A stretch of 64,000 bases of DNA from Terriglobia bacterium (GTDB lineage Bacteria > Acidobacteriota > Terriglobia > Acidiferrales > UBA7541): contig JAIQEV010000013.1 in assembly GCA_020073585.1 (NCBI GenBank), positions 1-64,000 on the forward strand. The letters are read 5' to 3'. Each line of letters starts with the position of its first letter. Within the stretch, counting starts at the first letter, position 1. The notes beneath the pieces are model-generated. The model did no database searches. It saw only the letters and a program-made list of their open reading frames with translations, and was not told the DNA's origin. Positions 27,267 to 36,359 of this stretch are shown in pieces. The translations under genes and the position numbers were made by a program.

Positions 27267-27479
27267 AGACGTTTGCTCTCCGATGGCCAGGGCGGACGGA
27301 GCCACACGCCCGGGCGCCAGGCCGGTGAGGCGCTGCACTCTAGATATATCGGCAGAAGCCGCCCCGAGATTAGCGGCGGATGTCCGCGGAGACACGCGGC
27401 GTTGACTTCCGCGGGGCAAGCGGCCACACTGGGGATGTTCCCCCCTTCCAGAAAATCTTGCCGGTAGAAGTGTCTAGCC

Positions 27480-28154
27480 ATGCGCATCCTGGTTGCAGAA
27501 GATGATCAGCCATTAGCGGAATTTCTGAAGGACCGCCTCCAGCAGGAACATTTCACGGTGGAGGTGGTATCCGACGGCCTGGAAGCGCGGCGCCGCGCCG
27601 AAAGCCAGCTCTTCGATCTGCTCATCCTGGACCTGGGGCTGCCCGGGGAGAGCGGCCTCGGTGTCCTGCAGCACATCCGCGAACGCAAACCCGATCTGCC
27701 CGTGCTGATCGTTACCGGCGATACGCCCGTGGACGCGCGGGTGCGCGGGCTCGATGCCGGAGCGGACGACTATCTGGGCAAGCCGTTTTCCTTCGCGGAG
27801 CTGGCGGCGCGGGTCCGCGCGCTGCTGCGCCGCGCCAGCCGCCCGGTTTCCACGCATCTCCAGGTGGAGGATCTCGAACTGGACCGCGTGGAGCGCAAGG
27901 TGCAGCGTGCGGGGCGGCCGATCGAACTCACTCCCAAGGAGTTCGCGCTGCTGGAATTCCTGATGCAGCATGCCGGCCAGCCGGTCAGCCGCGCGCTCTT
28001 CGTTGAGCAGGTCTGGGGCATGAAGGGCGAGACGCTGACCAACGTCGTGGACGTGTACATAAATTATGTGCGCCACAAGGTGGACGAGGGGTTCCCCCGA
28101 CACCTCATCCGCACGGTGCGCGGGGTGGGCTATCAGATTGGCGAAAGCAGTTAG
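27480..28154 (+). CDS. OmpR-family response regulator (orphan)
   Basis: Two-domain regulator of 224 residues: receiver domain with acidic pair AEDDQ (6-10), phospho-acceptor Asp51 in LILDLGLPG, Thr78 and Lys100 in GKPFSF; then a winged-helix DNA-binding domain (LELDRVERKVQRAGRPIEL to TVRGVGYQIGE). The sequence resembles QseB/TctD-type regulators. No histidine kinase gene is adjacent on either side, so its kinase is elsewhere. It is followed after 210 bases by the first FecR gene and could control the cell-envelope genes there, but no operator is visible. Confidence 0.93.
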   Translation: MRILVAEDDQPLAEFLKDRLQQEHFTVEVVSDGLEARRRAESQLFDLLILDLGLPGESGLGVLQHIRERKPDLPVLIVTGDTPVDARVRGLDAGADDYLGKPFSFAELAARVRALLRRASRPVSTHLQVEDLELDRVERKVQRAGRPIELTPKEFALLEFLMQHAGQPVSRALFVEQVWGMKGETLTNVVDVYINYVRHKVDEGFPRHLIRTVRGVGYQIGESS

Positions 28155-28364
28155 GGCCGGGGAGCGCGCGATAGGGTAATTAGGGAAGCGTGCCCGGAAG
28201 TACTAGTATTTCGCTGGGCTAACCCCTTCTTTTTCCTGTATTTATTAGGTTCCTGGCTCCTTTCGGCGGCAACTTCTTTCCCCCGCCCGTGTTTAGCCTT
28301 ATAGAAGTCGCCACATACTCGTTTCGGCTGCTCCCAGTCTGGCGCCGAGAAGAGGGGGATCGCC

Positions 28365-30680
28365 ATGAAGAACGCCATCATCCCTAAGACACTGGCGGCC
28401 ATGTTTTTGGCCCCGATCCTAGGTTTCGCCTGTTTACTGAGCTTGGCCAGCGCAGCCCGCGCGGAGGAAAACGATCCCCCCACGCGCGTGGCGCGCATCA
28501 GCTACCTGCATGGTTCGGTTTCCTTCCAGCCGGGCGGGGAGGGCGAGTGGGGCAATGCGGTGATCAACCGGCCGGTGACCATCGGGGACCGCCTGTGGAC
28601 CGACTCCGGCGCGCGGGCCGAGCTGCAGGCCGGCGCCGCAGCCATTCACCTGGACGGGAGCACCGCGCTCTCCTTCCTCAATCTGGACGAGCGCACCACG
28701 CAGATGCGCGTGGCGGAAGGGGCGATCAATTTCCGGGTGCGCGAACTGCGCAGCGACGATCTCTATGAAGTAGACACGCCGAACCTGGCGTTTACGGTGA
28801 CCCGGGCGGGCGACTTCCGCGTGGACGTAAACGAAGCCGGGGACTTTACCGGGGTGAGCGTATTCCGCGGCGAGGGCGAGATCAACGCCGGCGGGCGCAG
28901 CTACAAGGTGCGCGAAGGCGAGCGCGCGGAATTCCGCGGCGCGGAGAAGCTGGAATACAGCGTGTTCGCGACGCCGCGCCCGGACAGGTTTGACCGCTGG
29001 GCGATGGAACGCGACCTGCGCGAGGAGCGCTCGGTTTCCGCGCGCTACGTTTCGCGCGACATGGTGGGCTACGAGGACCTGGACGATTACGGCTACTGGC
29101 GCCAGGTGCCGGGCTACGGGCCGATGTGGTATCCCACGGCGGTAGCGGTGGGCTGGGCGCCGTATCGCTATGGCTACTGGTCGTGGGTCGGCCCGTGGGG
29201 CTGGACCTGGATGGACTACGAGCCGTGGGGCTTTGCGCCGTTCCACTACGGCCGCTGGGCCTATGTCGGGGACAGTTGGGGTTGGTGCCCGGGGCCGGTG
29301 TTTGTGCGGCCGGTGTATGCTCCGGCGCTGGTGGCGTTCATCGGCGGATCGCACTGGGGCGTTTCGGTGGGATTCGGCGGGGGGTGGGGCGGGGCAGTGG
29401 GCTGGTTCCCGCTGGGCTATGGCGAGCCGTACCATCCGTGGTACCGCTCCAGCACGAACTACATCACGCGGGTCAATGTCACCAACACCACGATCAACAA
29501 CATCAACATCATCAATAGCAGCGGGGGAGGGAATTTTCATTACGCGCACGCGCGGGACGTCAATGCCGTGACGGCGGTGCCGCGGAGCGCCTTCGTCAAC
29601 GCCCAAGCCGCGAATCAAGCGGCGCTGCGCCTGACCCCGGAGGCGTTGCGCAACGCGCAAGTCAACCCGCGCGCGGCGGGCAACATGCCGTCGCCGACGC
29701 AGCGCAGCATGCTGGGGGCCTCGGCGGGGGCGCGGGTGGCGATGCCGCCGGCGGGCATCGAGAACCGCGCGGTCTTCACACGCAACCAGCCCTCCATGGC
29801 GGCACGCAATCTCTCCGTGCGTCCGGCCAATGCGGACACGCGGATGGCGACGCGCATGCCGATGGCGGCGCCGGCCGACGGGCCGCGCAACAGGCCCCAG
29901 GCGGGGCCCGCCGTTGGGCCAGGGAGCGGACGCTCCGGCGTGCCGGACGCGGCGCCGCTGTCGGCGCGGCAGCGCGAGCTGGCGATGGACAAGCCGCAGG
30001 GCTACGGCCAGAACAGCCGCGGGGCGATGATTGCGCCGCAGGGGCAAGTGCGCGGTTCGGGCGATACGCGCTCCGGCGTGCCTCCGAGCGCGGGGAATGA
30101 GGCACGGTACAGCCAGCGGCCGCGGGCATCGCAGCCGGATGTGGCGCCGCGCATGCGCGAGGGGAGCACGACCCAGGCCGATCGTCCACCGTGGGCGCGG
30201 GGCGGCGGCTCCGCCTCTCGCGTGTCCGACGTCCGCCCCATGGGCAACGTGGACCGAGGAGCGGGCGCGCTGAATCGGCAGGGCGCTTCCGCCGCGCCGC
30301 AGATGTCGCCGGGAAATAGGCGGTCCTACGACCGATCCGCGCCGCAACCGCGCTATGAAAACAGCCCGGTGCAACGGTCAGTGGAGCGGCCGAGCCGCTC
30401 GTACGAGCCGCCGGCGTACTCGCGCCCAGCGCCGTCGTATGACCGTGGGTCGCGCGTGCAGGATAGCCCGCGCTATTCGGCACCCGCACCGCACACCTAC
30501 TCGGCGCCGCGGACGTATTCCGCGCCGCGCGAGCGCTCGTACTCGGCACCGCCGCCGCGCAGTTACGGCGGCTCCGGGGGCGGCTACTCCGCGCCGCGCG
30601 GCAATTCCGGCGGCGGGTCGCGGGGTTCCTCGGCACCGTCTTCGCGCGGCTCGGGTGGATCGGACCGCAGCCACCGCTAA
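28365..30680 (+). CDS. FecR-domain, DUF6600-type exported protein, copy 1
   Basis: 771 residues. A signal peptide (ATMFLAPILGFACLLSLA-type core, cut near ARA) is followed by a FecR-like beta domain (ARISYLHGSVSFQPGGEGEW to about residue 170), a striking Trp/Tyr/Gly segment (GWAPYRYGYWSWVGPWGWTW, then WGFAPFHYGRWAYV) and a long disordered Pro/Ser/Arg/Tyr tail with YSAP repeats near the end. The next gene has the same layout. In acidobacteria such proteins are abundant and of unknown role, probably envelope-located. AGGGGG precedes the ATG by 5 bases. The tail is compositionally biased, so antisense frames there look open but are not genes. Confidence 0.85.
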   Translation: MKNAIIPKTLAAMFLAPILGFACLLSLASAARAEENDPPTRVARISYLHGSVSFQPGGEGEWGNAVINRPVTIGDRLWTDSGARAELQAGAAAIHLDGSTALSFLNLDERTTQMRVAEGAINFRVRELRSDDLYEVDTPNLAFTVTRAGDFRVDVNEAGDFTGVSVFRGEGEINAGGRSYKVREGERAEFRGAEKLEYSVFATPRPDRFDRWAMERDLREERSVSARYVSRDMVGYEDLDDYGYWRQVPGYGPMWYPTAVAVGWAPYRYGYWSWVGPWGWTWMDYEPWGFAPFHYGRWAYVGDSWGWCPGPVFVRPVYAPALVAFIGGSHWGVSVGFGGGWGGAVGWFPLGYGEPYHPWYRSSTNYITRVNVTNTTINNINIINSSGGGNFHYAHARDVNAVTAVPRSAFVNAQAANQAALRLTPEALRNAQVNPRAAGNMPSPTQRSMLGASAGARVAMPPAGIENRAVFTRNQPSMAARNLSVRPANADTRMATRMPMAAPADGPRNRPQAGPAVGPGSGRSGVPDAAPLSARQRELAMDKPQGYGQNSRGAMIAPQGQVRGSGDTRSGVPPSAGNEARYSQRPRASQPDVAPRMREGSTTQADRPPWARGGGSASRVSDVRPMGNVDRGAGALNRQGASAAPQMSPGNRRSYDRSAPQPRYENSPVQRSVERPSRSYEPPAYSRPAPSYDRGSRVQDSPRYSAPAPHTYSAPRTYSAPRERSYSAPPPRSYGGSGGGYSAPRGNSGGGSRGSSAPSSRGSGGSDRSHR

Positions 30681-30947
30681 CATAACCAATACAGAAGTTT
30701 CGACGAATGACCTGCGCAGCCTGGGGTGTGCCCTTGCAACTGTTTGTGCCAGCGGGTGTTAAATGAACAGCGAGTCCGGAGAGCGTTCTGGTGCACTTGC
30801 GCAGCAAGAAAAGGGCGGCTGCAAAGACGCGCCGCTTTTCCCGGCCGGTGCTAAAGTCCTTGTGGAGGCCGCTTCCGGCCTCGGCCCCGGGCAAATAAAG
30901 ATGGCACGGCTTGCTGGGGGAAGGCGCGCCGTCGAGAGGGTAGCGAA

Positions 30948-33083
30948 ATGAAAAAACATTTGGTGAAGTGGGCGAGCCTGTTCGGCGCCGCCCTGCTATT
31001 GGCAGTTTTCGCGCCGCAGCGCGCAGCGGCGGACGAGGACGATCCCCCCGGCCGGGTGGCCCGGCTGAGCTACACAAGAGGCCAGATCTCCTTCCAGCCC
31101 GCGGGAACCGACGACTGGGTCTCCGCGGTCGTCAACCGGCCGATCACGACCGGAGACAAGCTCTGGACCGAACGCGACGCGCGCGCCGAGCTGCACATGG
31201 GTTCGGCCGCGATCCGGCTGAGCGGCGAAACGGGTTTCAGCTTCCTGAATTTGAGCGACCGCATCGTGCAGATCCGCCTGACCGAAGGCGCCATCAACGT
31301 GCGCCTGCGGCAGCTCGATCCGGACGAGATGTTCGAGGTGGACACGCCCAATCTGGCGTTCACGCTGCTGCGAGCCGGCGAATACCGCATAGAGGTCAAC
31401 GAAGCCGGCGATGCGACCGTTATCACCGTGCGCAGCGGGGATGGGGAAATGACCGGCGGGGGCCAGGCGCTTACCGTGCATGCCGATCAGCGCGCCACCT
31501 TTACCGGCACGGAGCAATTGTCGGCCGACGTGGACGACGCGGGCGGCTACGATGATTTCGACGAGTGGTGCCGCGACCGGGATCGCCGCGCGGAGCACGC
31601 GATATCCACGCGCTACGTCTCCCGGGACGTGATCGGCTACGAAGATCTGGACGAATACGGCGAGTGGGTGGCGGCGCCCGACTACGGGTACATCTGGATG
31701 CCCACCACGGTGGTCGTGGGCTGGGCGCCATACCGCTACGGCCACTGGGTGTGGATCTCGCCCTGGGGCTGGACCTGGGTGGATGAGGCGCCGTGGGGAT
31801 TTGCGCCGTTCCACTACGGCCGCTGGGTCCATTGGCGCGGGCGCTGGGGCTGGATACCGGGCCCGTATGTGGTGCGGCCGGTGTATGCGCCCGCGCTGGT
31901 TGCCTGGGTGGGCGGACCGCACTTCAGCTTGACGCTGACGTTTGGCAGGGGCGGGGGAGTGGCGTGGTTCCCGCTGGGCCCGCGTGAAGTCTATATTCCG
32001 CCGTATCGCGTGAGCCCCACCTACGTGACGAACGTCAACGTGACCAACACGACGGTCAACAACGTTTATGTCACCAATGTCTATAACAACTACACGGCGA
32101 ACAGGGAGACGGACATCCGCTACGTGAACCGGGGCGCGCCCGGCGCGGTGACCGCCGTGCCGCGGAACGTATTTGCTTCGGCGCAGCCGGTGGCCCGAAA
32201 TAACGTCCAGGTGAACGAGAGAGAGGCCGCCAGGGCTCCGGTGAGCCCGGGGGCCGCCATTGCGCCACAGCAGAGGAGCGTCCTCGGCGCAGGCGCGGAA
32301 GGAGCGAACGTGGCCCGGCCGCCCGCCGGGCTGCAGAATCGCGCGGTGGTCGCCAAGACGCCACCTCCTCCGCGGCCCGTGCCTTTCGCCGCGCAGCAAA
32401 AGGCGCTCCAGGAGAACCAGGGGCGGCCGCTCGATCCGGAGCAGATGAGGAGAATTCGCCCGGCAGGCGAAGAGCGGGCTCCGCGTGCGAACGTCCGCGT
32501 CGCTCCGCCCGCTCCGAAGCCTGTCCCCGTCGAGAAGGTTGCGCCGCCGCGACCCGGGCGGCCGGCACCCCCGGAAAGGCCGCAAGCGAGGCCGCCAGTG
32601 AAGCCGCCGGAAGCTCCCGCGCAACCCGCACAGCCCGAAGCGGCAAGGCCGGCGCAGCCGGTGAGACCGGCACCGCAGGCGCCACCGCCCGCGGAGCGCA
32701 TCCGCGAGGACCGGCCGCCCGCGGCGCAGCGTCCACCGGCACAGGCGCCGCCGACGCAGGCTCCCCAGGTGCGAACCCAAGAGCGGCCGCAGCAGCCGCC
32801 CCCGAGCGAGCGTCCGGACCGTCCGCCGAAGCCGCCGCAGCAGATCGAACGCGAAACGCAGCAGCGGCAGAGGCACGAGGAGCAGCAGCGGCAGCTCCAG
32901 CAGAAGCAGCAGCAGGAACAGCAGAAGCTGCAGGAACGCCAGCAACGCGAGCGGCAGAAGCTGGACCAGCAGGCCCAACGCCAGCAGCAGAAACAACAGG
33001 AGAAGGAACAGAAGGAGCGGCAGAAGAGCAAGGCGGAGGAAAAGCCGCAGCCGAAGCCGCCGGGCTCCGATCACCGGAACTAG
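30948..33083 (+). CDS. FecR-domain, DUF6600-type exported protein, copy 2
   Basis: 711 residues and a paralogue of the gene just before: signal peptide (SLFGAALLLAVFAPQRAAA), FecR domain starting VARLSYTRGQISFQPAG, then GWAPYRYGHWVWISPWGWTW and WGFAPFHYGRWVHW almost as in copy 1. The C-terminal part differs: Pro-rich and then a long Gln/Glu/Arg-rich coiled-coil-like stretch (about 610-700, QRQQKQQEKEQKERQKSK type). GAGGG lies 7 bases before the ATG. Tandem duplication followed by tail divergence is the simplest reading. A clear terminator follows. Confidence 0.85.
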   Translation: MKKHLVKWASLFGAALLLAVFAPQRAAADEDDPPGRVARLSYTRGQISFQPAGTDDWVSAVVNRPITTGDKLWTERDARAELHMGSAAIRLSGETGFSFLNLSDRIVQIRLTEGAINVRLRQLDPDEMFEVDTPNLAFTLLRAGEYRIEVNEAGDATVITVRSGDGEMTGGGQALTVHADQRATFTGTEQLSADVDDAGGYDDFDEWCRDRDRRAEHAISTRYVSRDVIGYEDLDEYGEWVAAPDYGYIWMPTTVVVGWAPYRYGHWVWISPWGWTWVDEAPWGFAPFHYGRWVHWRGRWGWIPGPYVVRPVYAPALVAWVGGPHFSLTLTFGRGGGVAWFPLGPREVYIPPYRVSPTYVTNVNVTNTTVNNVYVTNVYNNYTANRETDIRYVNRGAPGAVTAVPRNVFASAQPVARNNVQVNEREAARAPVSPGAAIAPQQRSVLGAGAEGANVARPPAGLQNRAVVAKTPPPPRPVPFAAQQKALQENQGRPLDPEQMRRIRPAGEERAPRANVRVAPPAPKPVPVEKVAPPRPGRPAPPERPQARPPVKPPEAPAQPAQPEAARPAQPVRPAPQAPPPAERIREDRPPAAQRPPAQAPPTQAPQVRTQERPQQPPPSERPDRPPKPPQQIERETQQRQRHEEQQRQLQQKQQQEQQKLQERQQRERQKLDQQAQRQQQKQQEKEQKERQKSKAEEKPQPKPPGSDHRN

Positions 33084-33100
33084 CGGGCCGGAGATACCCG

Positions 33101-33148
33101 CGGGCGAGATGCCGGGCGTTCAGCCGGCGTCTCGCCCGTTTTCTTTTT
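33101..33148 (+). terminator. intrinsic terminator after the FecR pair
   Basis: CGGGCGAGA (33101-33109) pairs with TCTCGCCCG (33130-33138), with an inner GCCGG/CCGGC pair, followed by TTTTCTTTTT. It ends 60 bases before cofE and isolates the F420 genes. Confidence 0.8.
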
Positions 33149-33208
33149 CGCGCGCGTTTTCCCGCGTGAATTGCGCCCGCCGCTCGCGTACAATTTTCTT
33201 ACTTTCCC

Positions 33209-34003
33209 ATGCGCCCGCCCGCCAAACCTGCTCCCGCCGCGTTCCGTCCGAAAGACGGCGTGCAGCTTCTCGCTTTGCCGGGGCTGCCGGAGATCCGCAA
33301 GGGCGACGATCTGGCCGGGGCGATCGCCGGGGCCGCCCGGAAGCAAGGGCTGGCGTTCGAAGACGGCGACGTTCTGGTCGTGGCGCAGAAGATCGTGTCC
33401 AAGGCCGAGGGGTGCATCGTGGCCCTGGCGCAGGTGCGGCCGTCGGCGGCGGCGCGCGCGCTGGGCAAGACGCTGCGCAGCGATCCGCGGTTTGTCGAGG
33501 TGGTGCTGAGCGAGACGCGGCGCATCGTGCGCGAGAGCGCGCATGTGCTGATTGTCGAAACGCATCACGGCCTGGTCTGCGCCAATGCCGGCGTGGACCG
33601 TTCCAACGTGCCGGGGCGCGACGTGGTGTCCCTGCTGCCGCGGGACCCGGATGCTTCGGCGAAGCGGCTGGCCGCGGCGCTGCGCAAGCGCACCAGGAAG
33701 CGCGTCGCGGTGATCATCAGCGACACCTTTGGGCGCGCCTGGCGGCTGGGCCTGGTGAACGTGGCCATCGGCGCCGCGGGGCTCGCGGTGCTGCGCGATC
33801 TGCGCGGGGAGCGCGACCGCACCGGCAAGCTCCTGCATGCTACGATTCTGGCGGTGGCCGATGAACTGGCCGCCGCGGCGGGGCTGCTGATGGGCAAGGC
33901 CGAGGGCGTGCCGGCGGTGGTCATCCGCGGATATGCGTTTGCGGCGGCCTCGGAGCCTGCGGCGAAGATCATCCGCCCGGCGCGCGAGGACCTCTTCCGC
34001 TGA
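33209..34003 (+). CDS. cofE: coenzyme F420-0:L-glutamate ligase
   Basis: GTP-dependent enzyme adding gamma-linked glutamates to F420-0; last step of F420 synthesis. 264 residues with the family line LPEIRKGDDLA, DVLVVAQKIVSKAEG (about 53-67), ETHHGLVCANAGVDRSNVPG and ISDTFGRAWRLGLVNVAIG. It stands without the FMN-like extension found in actinobacterial FbiB. First gene of cofE-cofG-cofD on the plus strand; cofG begins 10 bases after its stop. A TACAAT at 33189 could be the -10 of its promoter, giving a short leader, though no good -35 pairs with it. Confidence 0.94.
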   Translation: MRPPAKPAPAAFRPKDGVQLLALPGLPEIRKGDDLAGAIAGAARKQGLAFEDGDVLVVAQKIVSKAEGCIVALAQVRPSAAARALGKTLRSDPRFVEVVLSETRRIVRESAHVLIVETHHGLVCANAGVDRSNVPGRDVVSLLPRDPDASAKRLAAALRKRTRKRVAVIISDTFGRAWRLGLVNVAIGAAGLAVLRDLRGERDRTGKLLHATILAVADELAAAAGLLMGKAEGVPAVVIRGYAFAAASEPAAKIIRPAREDLFR

Positions 34004-34013
34004 ACGAAATGCG

Positions 34014-35270
34014 ATGAATACGGAGCTGCAAAACGGAGCGCAGCCGGGCGCCAAGCCGGCGAACCAGCAGGCGCTGGATGCCGCGCTGGCGCGCGCGTGC
34101 GAAGGCCGCGGACTGGCGCGCGAGGCGGCGCTGCTTCTCTACGCGCAGGCGCCCACGGAAGAGCTGCTGCGCGCGGCGTTCCGGGTGCGCGCGCGGCGCA
34201 AGGGCAACGTCGTCACCTTTTCAAAAAAGGTTTTCCTGCCGCTGACCACGCTCTGCCGCGATTACTGCAGCTACTGCACCTTCCGCAAAGATCCCGGCGA
34301 GCCCGGCGCGCACTTCATGACCCCGGAGGAAGTTCTGGCCGCGGCGGAGGCCGCGCGGGAGGCCGGCTGCAAGGAGGCGCTCTTCAGCCTGGGCGACCAG
34401 CCGGAACGCATCTTTCCCGAGGCGCGCGAGTTTCTGCACGGGCAGGGGTTTGCGCGCACGCTCGATTACCTGGCGGCGATGTGCGAGTTGGTGCTGGAAG
34501 AGACCGGGCTGCTGCCGCACGCCAATCCCGGGGTGATGGACCGCGCGGCGCTGGAGCGCTTGCGAGCCTCGAACGCCAGCGTGGGCTTGATGCTGGAAAA
34601 CGTCAGCCCGCGCCTGGTGCGCGACGGCGGGCCGCATGCCGAAGCCCCGGACAAGGTTCCAGCGGTGCGCCTGCGCACCATCGAAGAAGCGGGGCGGCTG
34701 TCCATGGCCTTTACCACGGGGATTCTCATCGGCATCGGCGAGACTCCGGAAGAACGCGTGGATTCGCTGCTGGCGATCCGCGCGCTGCACGAGCGCTACG
34801 GGCACATTCAGGAAGTGATCGTGCAGAATTTCCGCGCCAAGCCCGATATTCCCATGGCCGGGCACCCCGATCCCACGCTCGAGGAGATGCAGCGAACCGT
34901 GGCCCTCGCGCGGCTGGTGCTCGGCGAGGAGATGAACCTGCAGGCGCCGCCCAACCTCAGCTACGGCGATTTTCCGCGGCTGCTCGATGCGGGAATCAAC
35001 GACTGGGGCGGCATTTCGCCGGTGACGCGCGACTTCATCAATCCCGAAGCGGCCTGGCCGCAGATCGCGCGCCTGCGCCAGGAGAGCGCGGCGCGCGGCT
35101 TCACGCTGCGCGAGCGCCTGGCGCTCTATCCCGAGTATCTGGCGCGCCCGGAGTTTCTCACGCCGGCGGTGCGCGAGCGCGCGCTGCGCCTTACGGATGA
35201 CGCGGGCTACGCGCGGGAAGACGCCGTGGCCCTGCGGGGCGGCACGCCCGTAGCGCAGGGGGACGCATGA
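34014..35270 (+). CDS. cofG: FO synthase subunit CofG (radical SAM)
   Basis: With CofH it makes 7,8-didemethyl-8-hydroxy-5-deazariboflavin (FO), the F420 chromophore. 418 residues; the radical-SAM cluster is Cys81, Cys85 and Cys88 in CRDYCSYC, followed by TFRKDPGEPG. FSLGDQPER, GILIGIGETPEERV and INDWGGISPVTRDFINPE are typical of CofG rather than CofH. ATG 34014 is used; upstream codons lie in cofE. The ribosome site is poor, so it may rely on translational coupling to cofE. cofH is not in the window and this is not the fused FbiC form. Confidence 0.93.
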   Translation: MNTELQNGAQPGAKPANQQALDAALARACEGRGLAREAALLLYAQAPTEELLRAAFRVRARRKGNVVTFSKKVFLPLTTLCRDYCSYCTFRKDPGEPGAHFMTPEEVLAAAEAAREAGCKEALFSLGDQPERIFPEAREFLHGQGFARTLDYLAAMCELVLEETGLLPHANPGVMDRAALERLRASNASVGLMLENVSPRLVRDGGPHAEAPDKVPAVRLRTIEEAGRLSMAFTTGILIGIGETPEERVDSLLAIRALHERYGHIQEVIVQNFRAKPDIPMAGHPDPTLEEMQRTVALARLVLGEEMNLQAPPNLSYGDFPRLLDAGINDWGGISPVTRDFINPEAAWPQIARLRQESAARGFTLRERLALYPEYLARPEFLTPAVRERALRLTDDAGYAREDAVALRGGTPVAQGDA

Positions 35271-36241
35271 GCGGCGCTGCGCGCGGGAAGAAAGTGCGGC
35301 GGGCGCGGCGGCGGCCCGCCCTGAAACTTGCCGCGCTGGCCGGGGGCGTGGGCGCCTCGAAGCTTCTTCTCGGCCTGTACGCGGAGTGCGATCCGGCCAG
35401 GCTGGACGTCATCGTGAATACGGGCGACGACATCGTCCTGCACGGGCTGCGCATCTCGCCGGACCTGGACATCGTTACTTACACGCTGGCCGGGATCGTG
35501 GACGATGCGAAGGGCTGGGGCCTTCCGGGAGAGACGTTTCACGCGCTGGAGCGGCTGCGCGCGTACGGCCGCGAGGCTTGGTTCAACCTCGGCGACCGCG
35601 ATCTCGCCACGCACCTTCACCGCACCGCGCTGCTCGCGGAAGGGAAGACTCTGGCCGAAGCGGCCGAGGCGATCCGCCGCGCGCTGGGCGTGAAGTCGCG
35701 CATCCTGCCGATGTCCAACCAGCCGGTGCCCACGATTATTGATACGAACGAGGGGCCGCTGCACTTTCAGGAGTATCTGGTGAAGCGCCGCGCCGAGCCG
35801 GTGGTGCGCGGCATCCGCTTCGAAAACGTGGAAACGGCCGTGCCCGCCCCGGGCGTGCTGGAAGCGATTCGCGAGGCGCAGCGGATCATCATCTGCCCGA
35901 GCAATCCGCTCATCAGCATCGGTCCGATCCTGGCGGTGCGGGGAGTGCGCGAGGCGCTGCAGGCGCGCAAGAAGGACGTCGTTGCGGTGTGCCCGATCGT
36001 CGGGGGGAAGTCGCTGAAGGGCCCGTCGGACCGCATGCTGGGGCAGCTCGGCTACGAAGTTTCGGCGCGCGGCGTGGCGCGGCTCTACGCCGATTTCACG
36101 GGAACGCTGGTGGTGGATCCGGCGGACCGGGCGCAGGCCACCTCGATCCGCTCGCTGGGGATGGACGTGGCGGTGATCCCCACGGTGATGCGCACGCCCG
36201 CGCAGAAGCGCAAACTCGCCCGTGCGCTCCTGGCGCTGTAG
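35267..36241 (+). CDS. cofD: 2-phospho-L-lactate (or PEP) transferase CofD
   Basis: Transfers the phospholactyl or phosphoenolpyruvyl group from its GDP derivative to FO, yielding (dehydro-)F420-0. 324 residues with the N-terminal LAALAGGVGASKLLLGLY (25-42), NTGDDIVLHGLRISPDLD and PSNPLISIGPIL, all typical of CofD/FbiA. The start overlaps the cofG stop as ATGA (35267-35270), indicating tight coupling. The guanylyltransferase gene (cofC/fbiD) that makes its donor substrate is not visible here. Ends just before four hairpin repeats. Confidence 0.95.
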   Translation: MSGAARGKKVRRARRRPALKLAALAGGVGASKLLLGLYAECDPARLDVIVNTGDDIVLHGLRISPDLDIVTYTLAGIVDDAKGWGLPGETFHALERLRAYGREAWFNLGDRDLATHLHRTALLAEGKTLAEAAEAIRRALGVKSRILPMSNQPVPTIIDTNEGPLHFQEYLVKRRAEPVVRGIRFENVETAVPAPGVLEAIREAQRIIICPSNPLISIGPILAVRGVREALQARKKDVVAVCPIVGGKSLKGPSDRMLGQLGYEVSARGVARLYADFTGTLVVDPADRAQATSIRSLGMDVAVIPTVMRTPAQKRKLARALLAL

Positions 36242-36254
36242 CGGCCGCTCTTCC

Positions 36255-36359
36255 GTATGCGTGGCCGCAAAGCGGTCGACTCCACGCGTGACCGCAAGCG
36301 GTCGACTCCACGCGTGACCGCAAGCGGTCAACTTCATGTGTGACCGCGAAGCGGTCAAC
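36255..36359. repeat. four tandem copies of the family B hairpin
   Basis: Inverted copies, each about 26 bases: 36255-36280, 36283-36306, 36309-36332 and 36335-36359, with cores such as GTGACCGCAAGCGGTC. Two copies are identical over CACGCGTGACCGCAAGCGGT. The array fills the gap between the converging stops of cofD and npdG, and its last base is the first base (on this strand) of the npdG stop codon. Confidence 0.85.

Noticed and set aside
28434-30374. A 646-codon minus-strand frame opposite FecR copy 1
   Set aside because: Arg/His-rich with no recognisable domain; arises from the biased codons of the sense gene.
30763-30951. A 62-codon frame between the two FecR genes
   Set aside because: No ribosome site, no conserved look; it runs into the next start and is more likely leader DNA.
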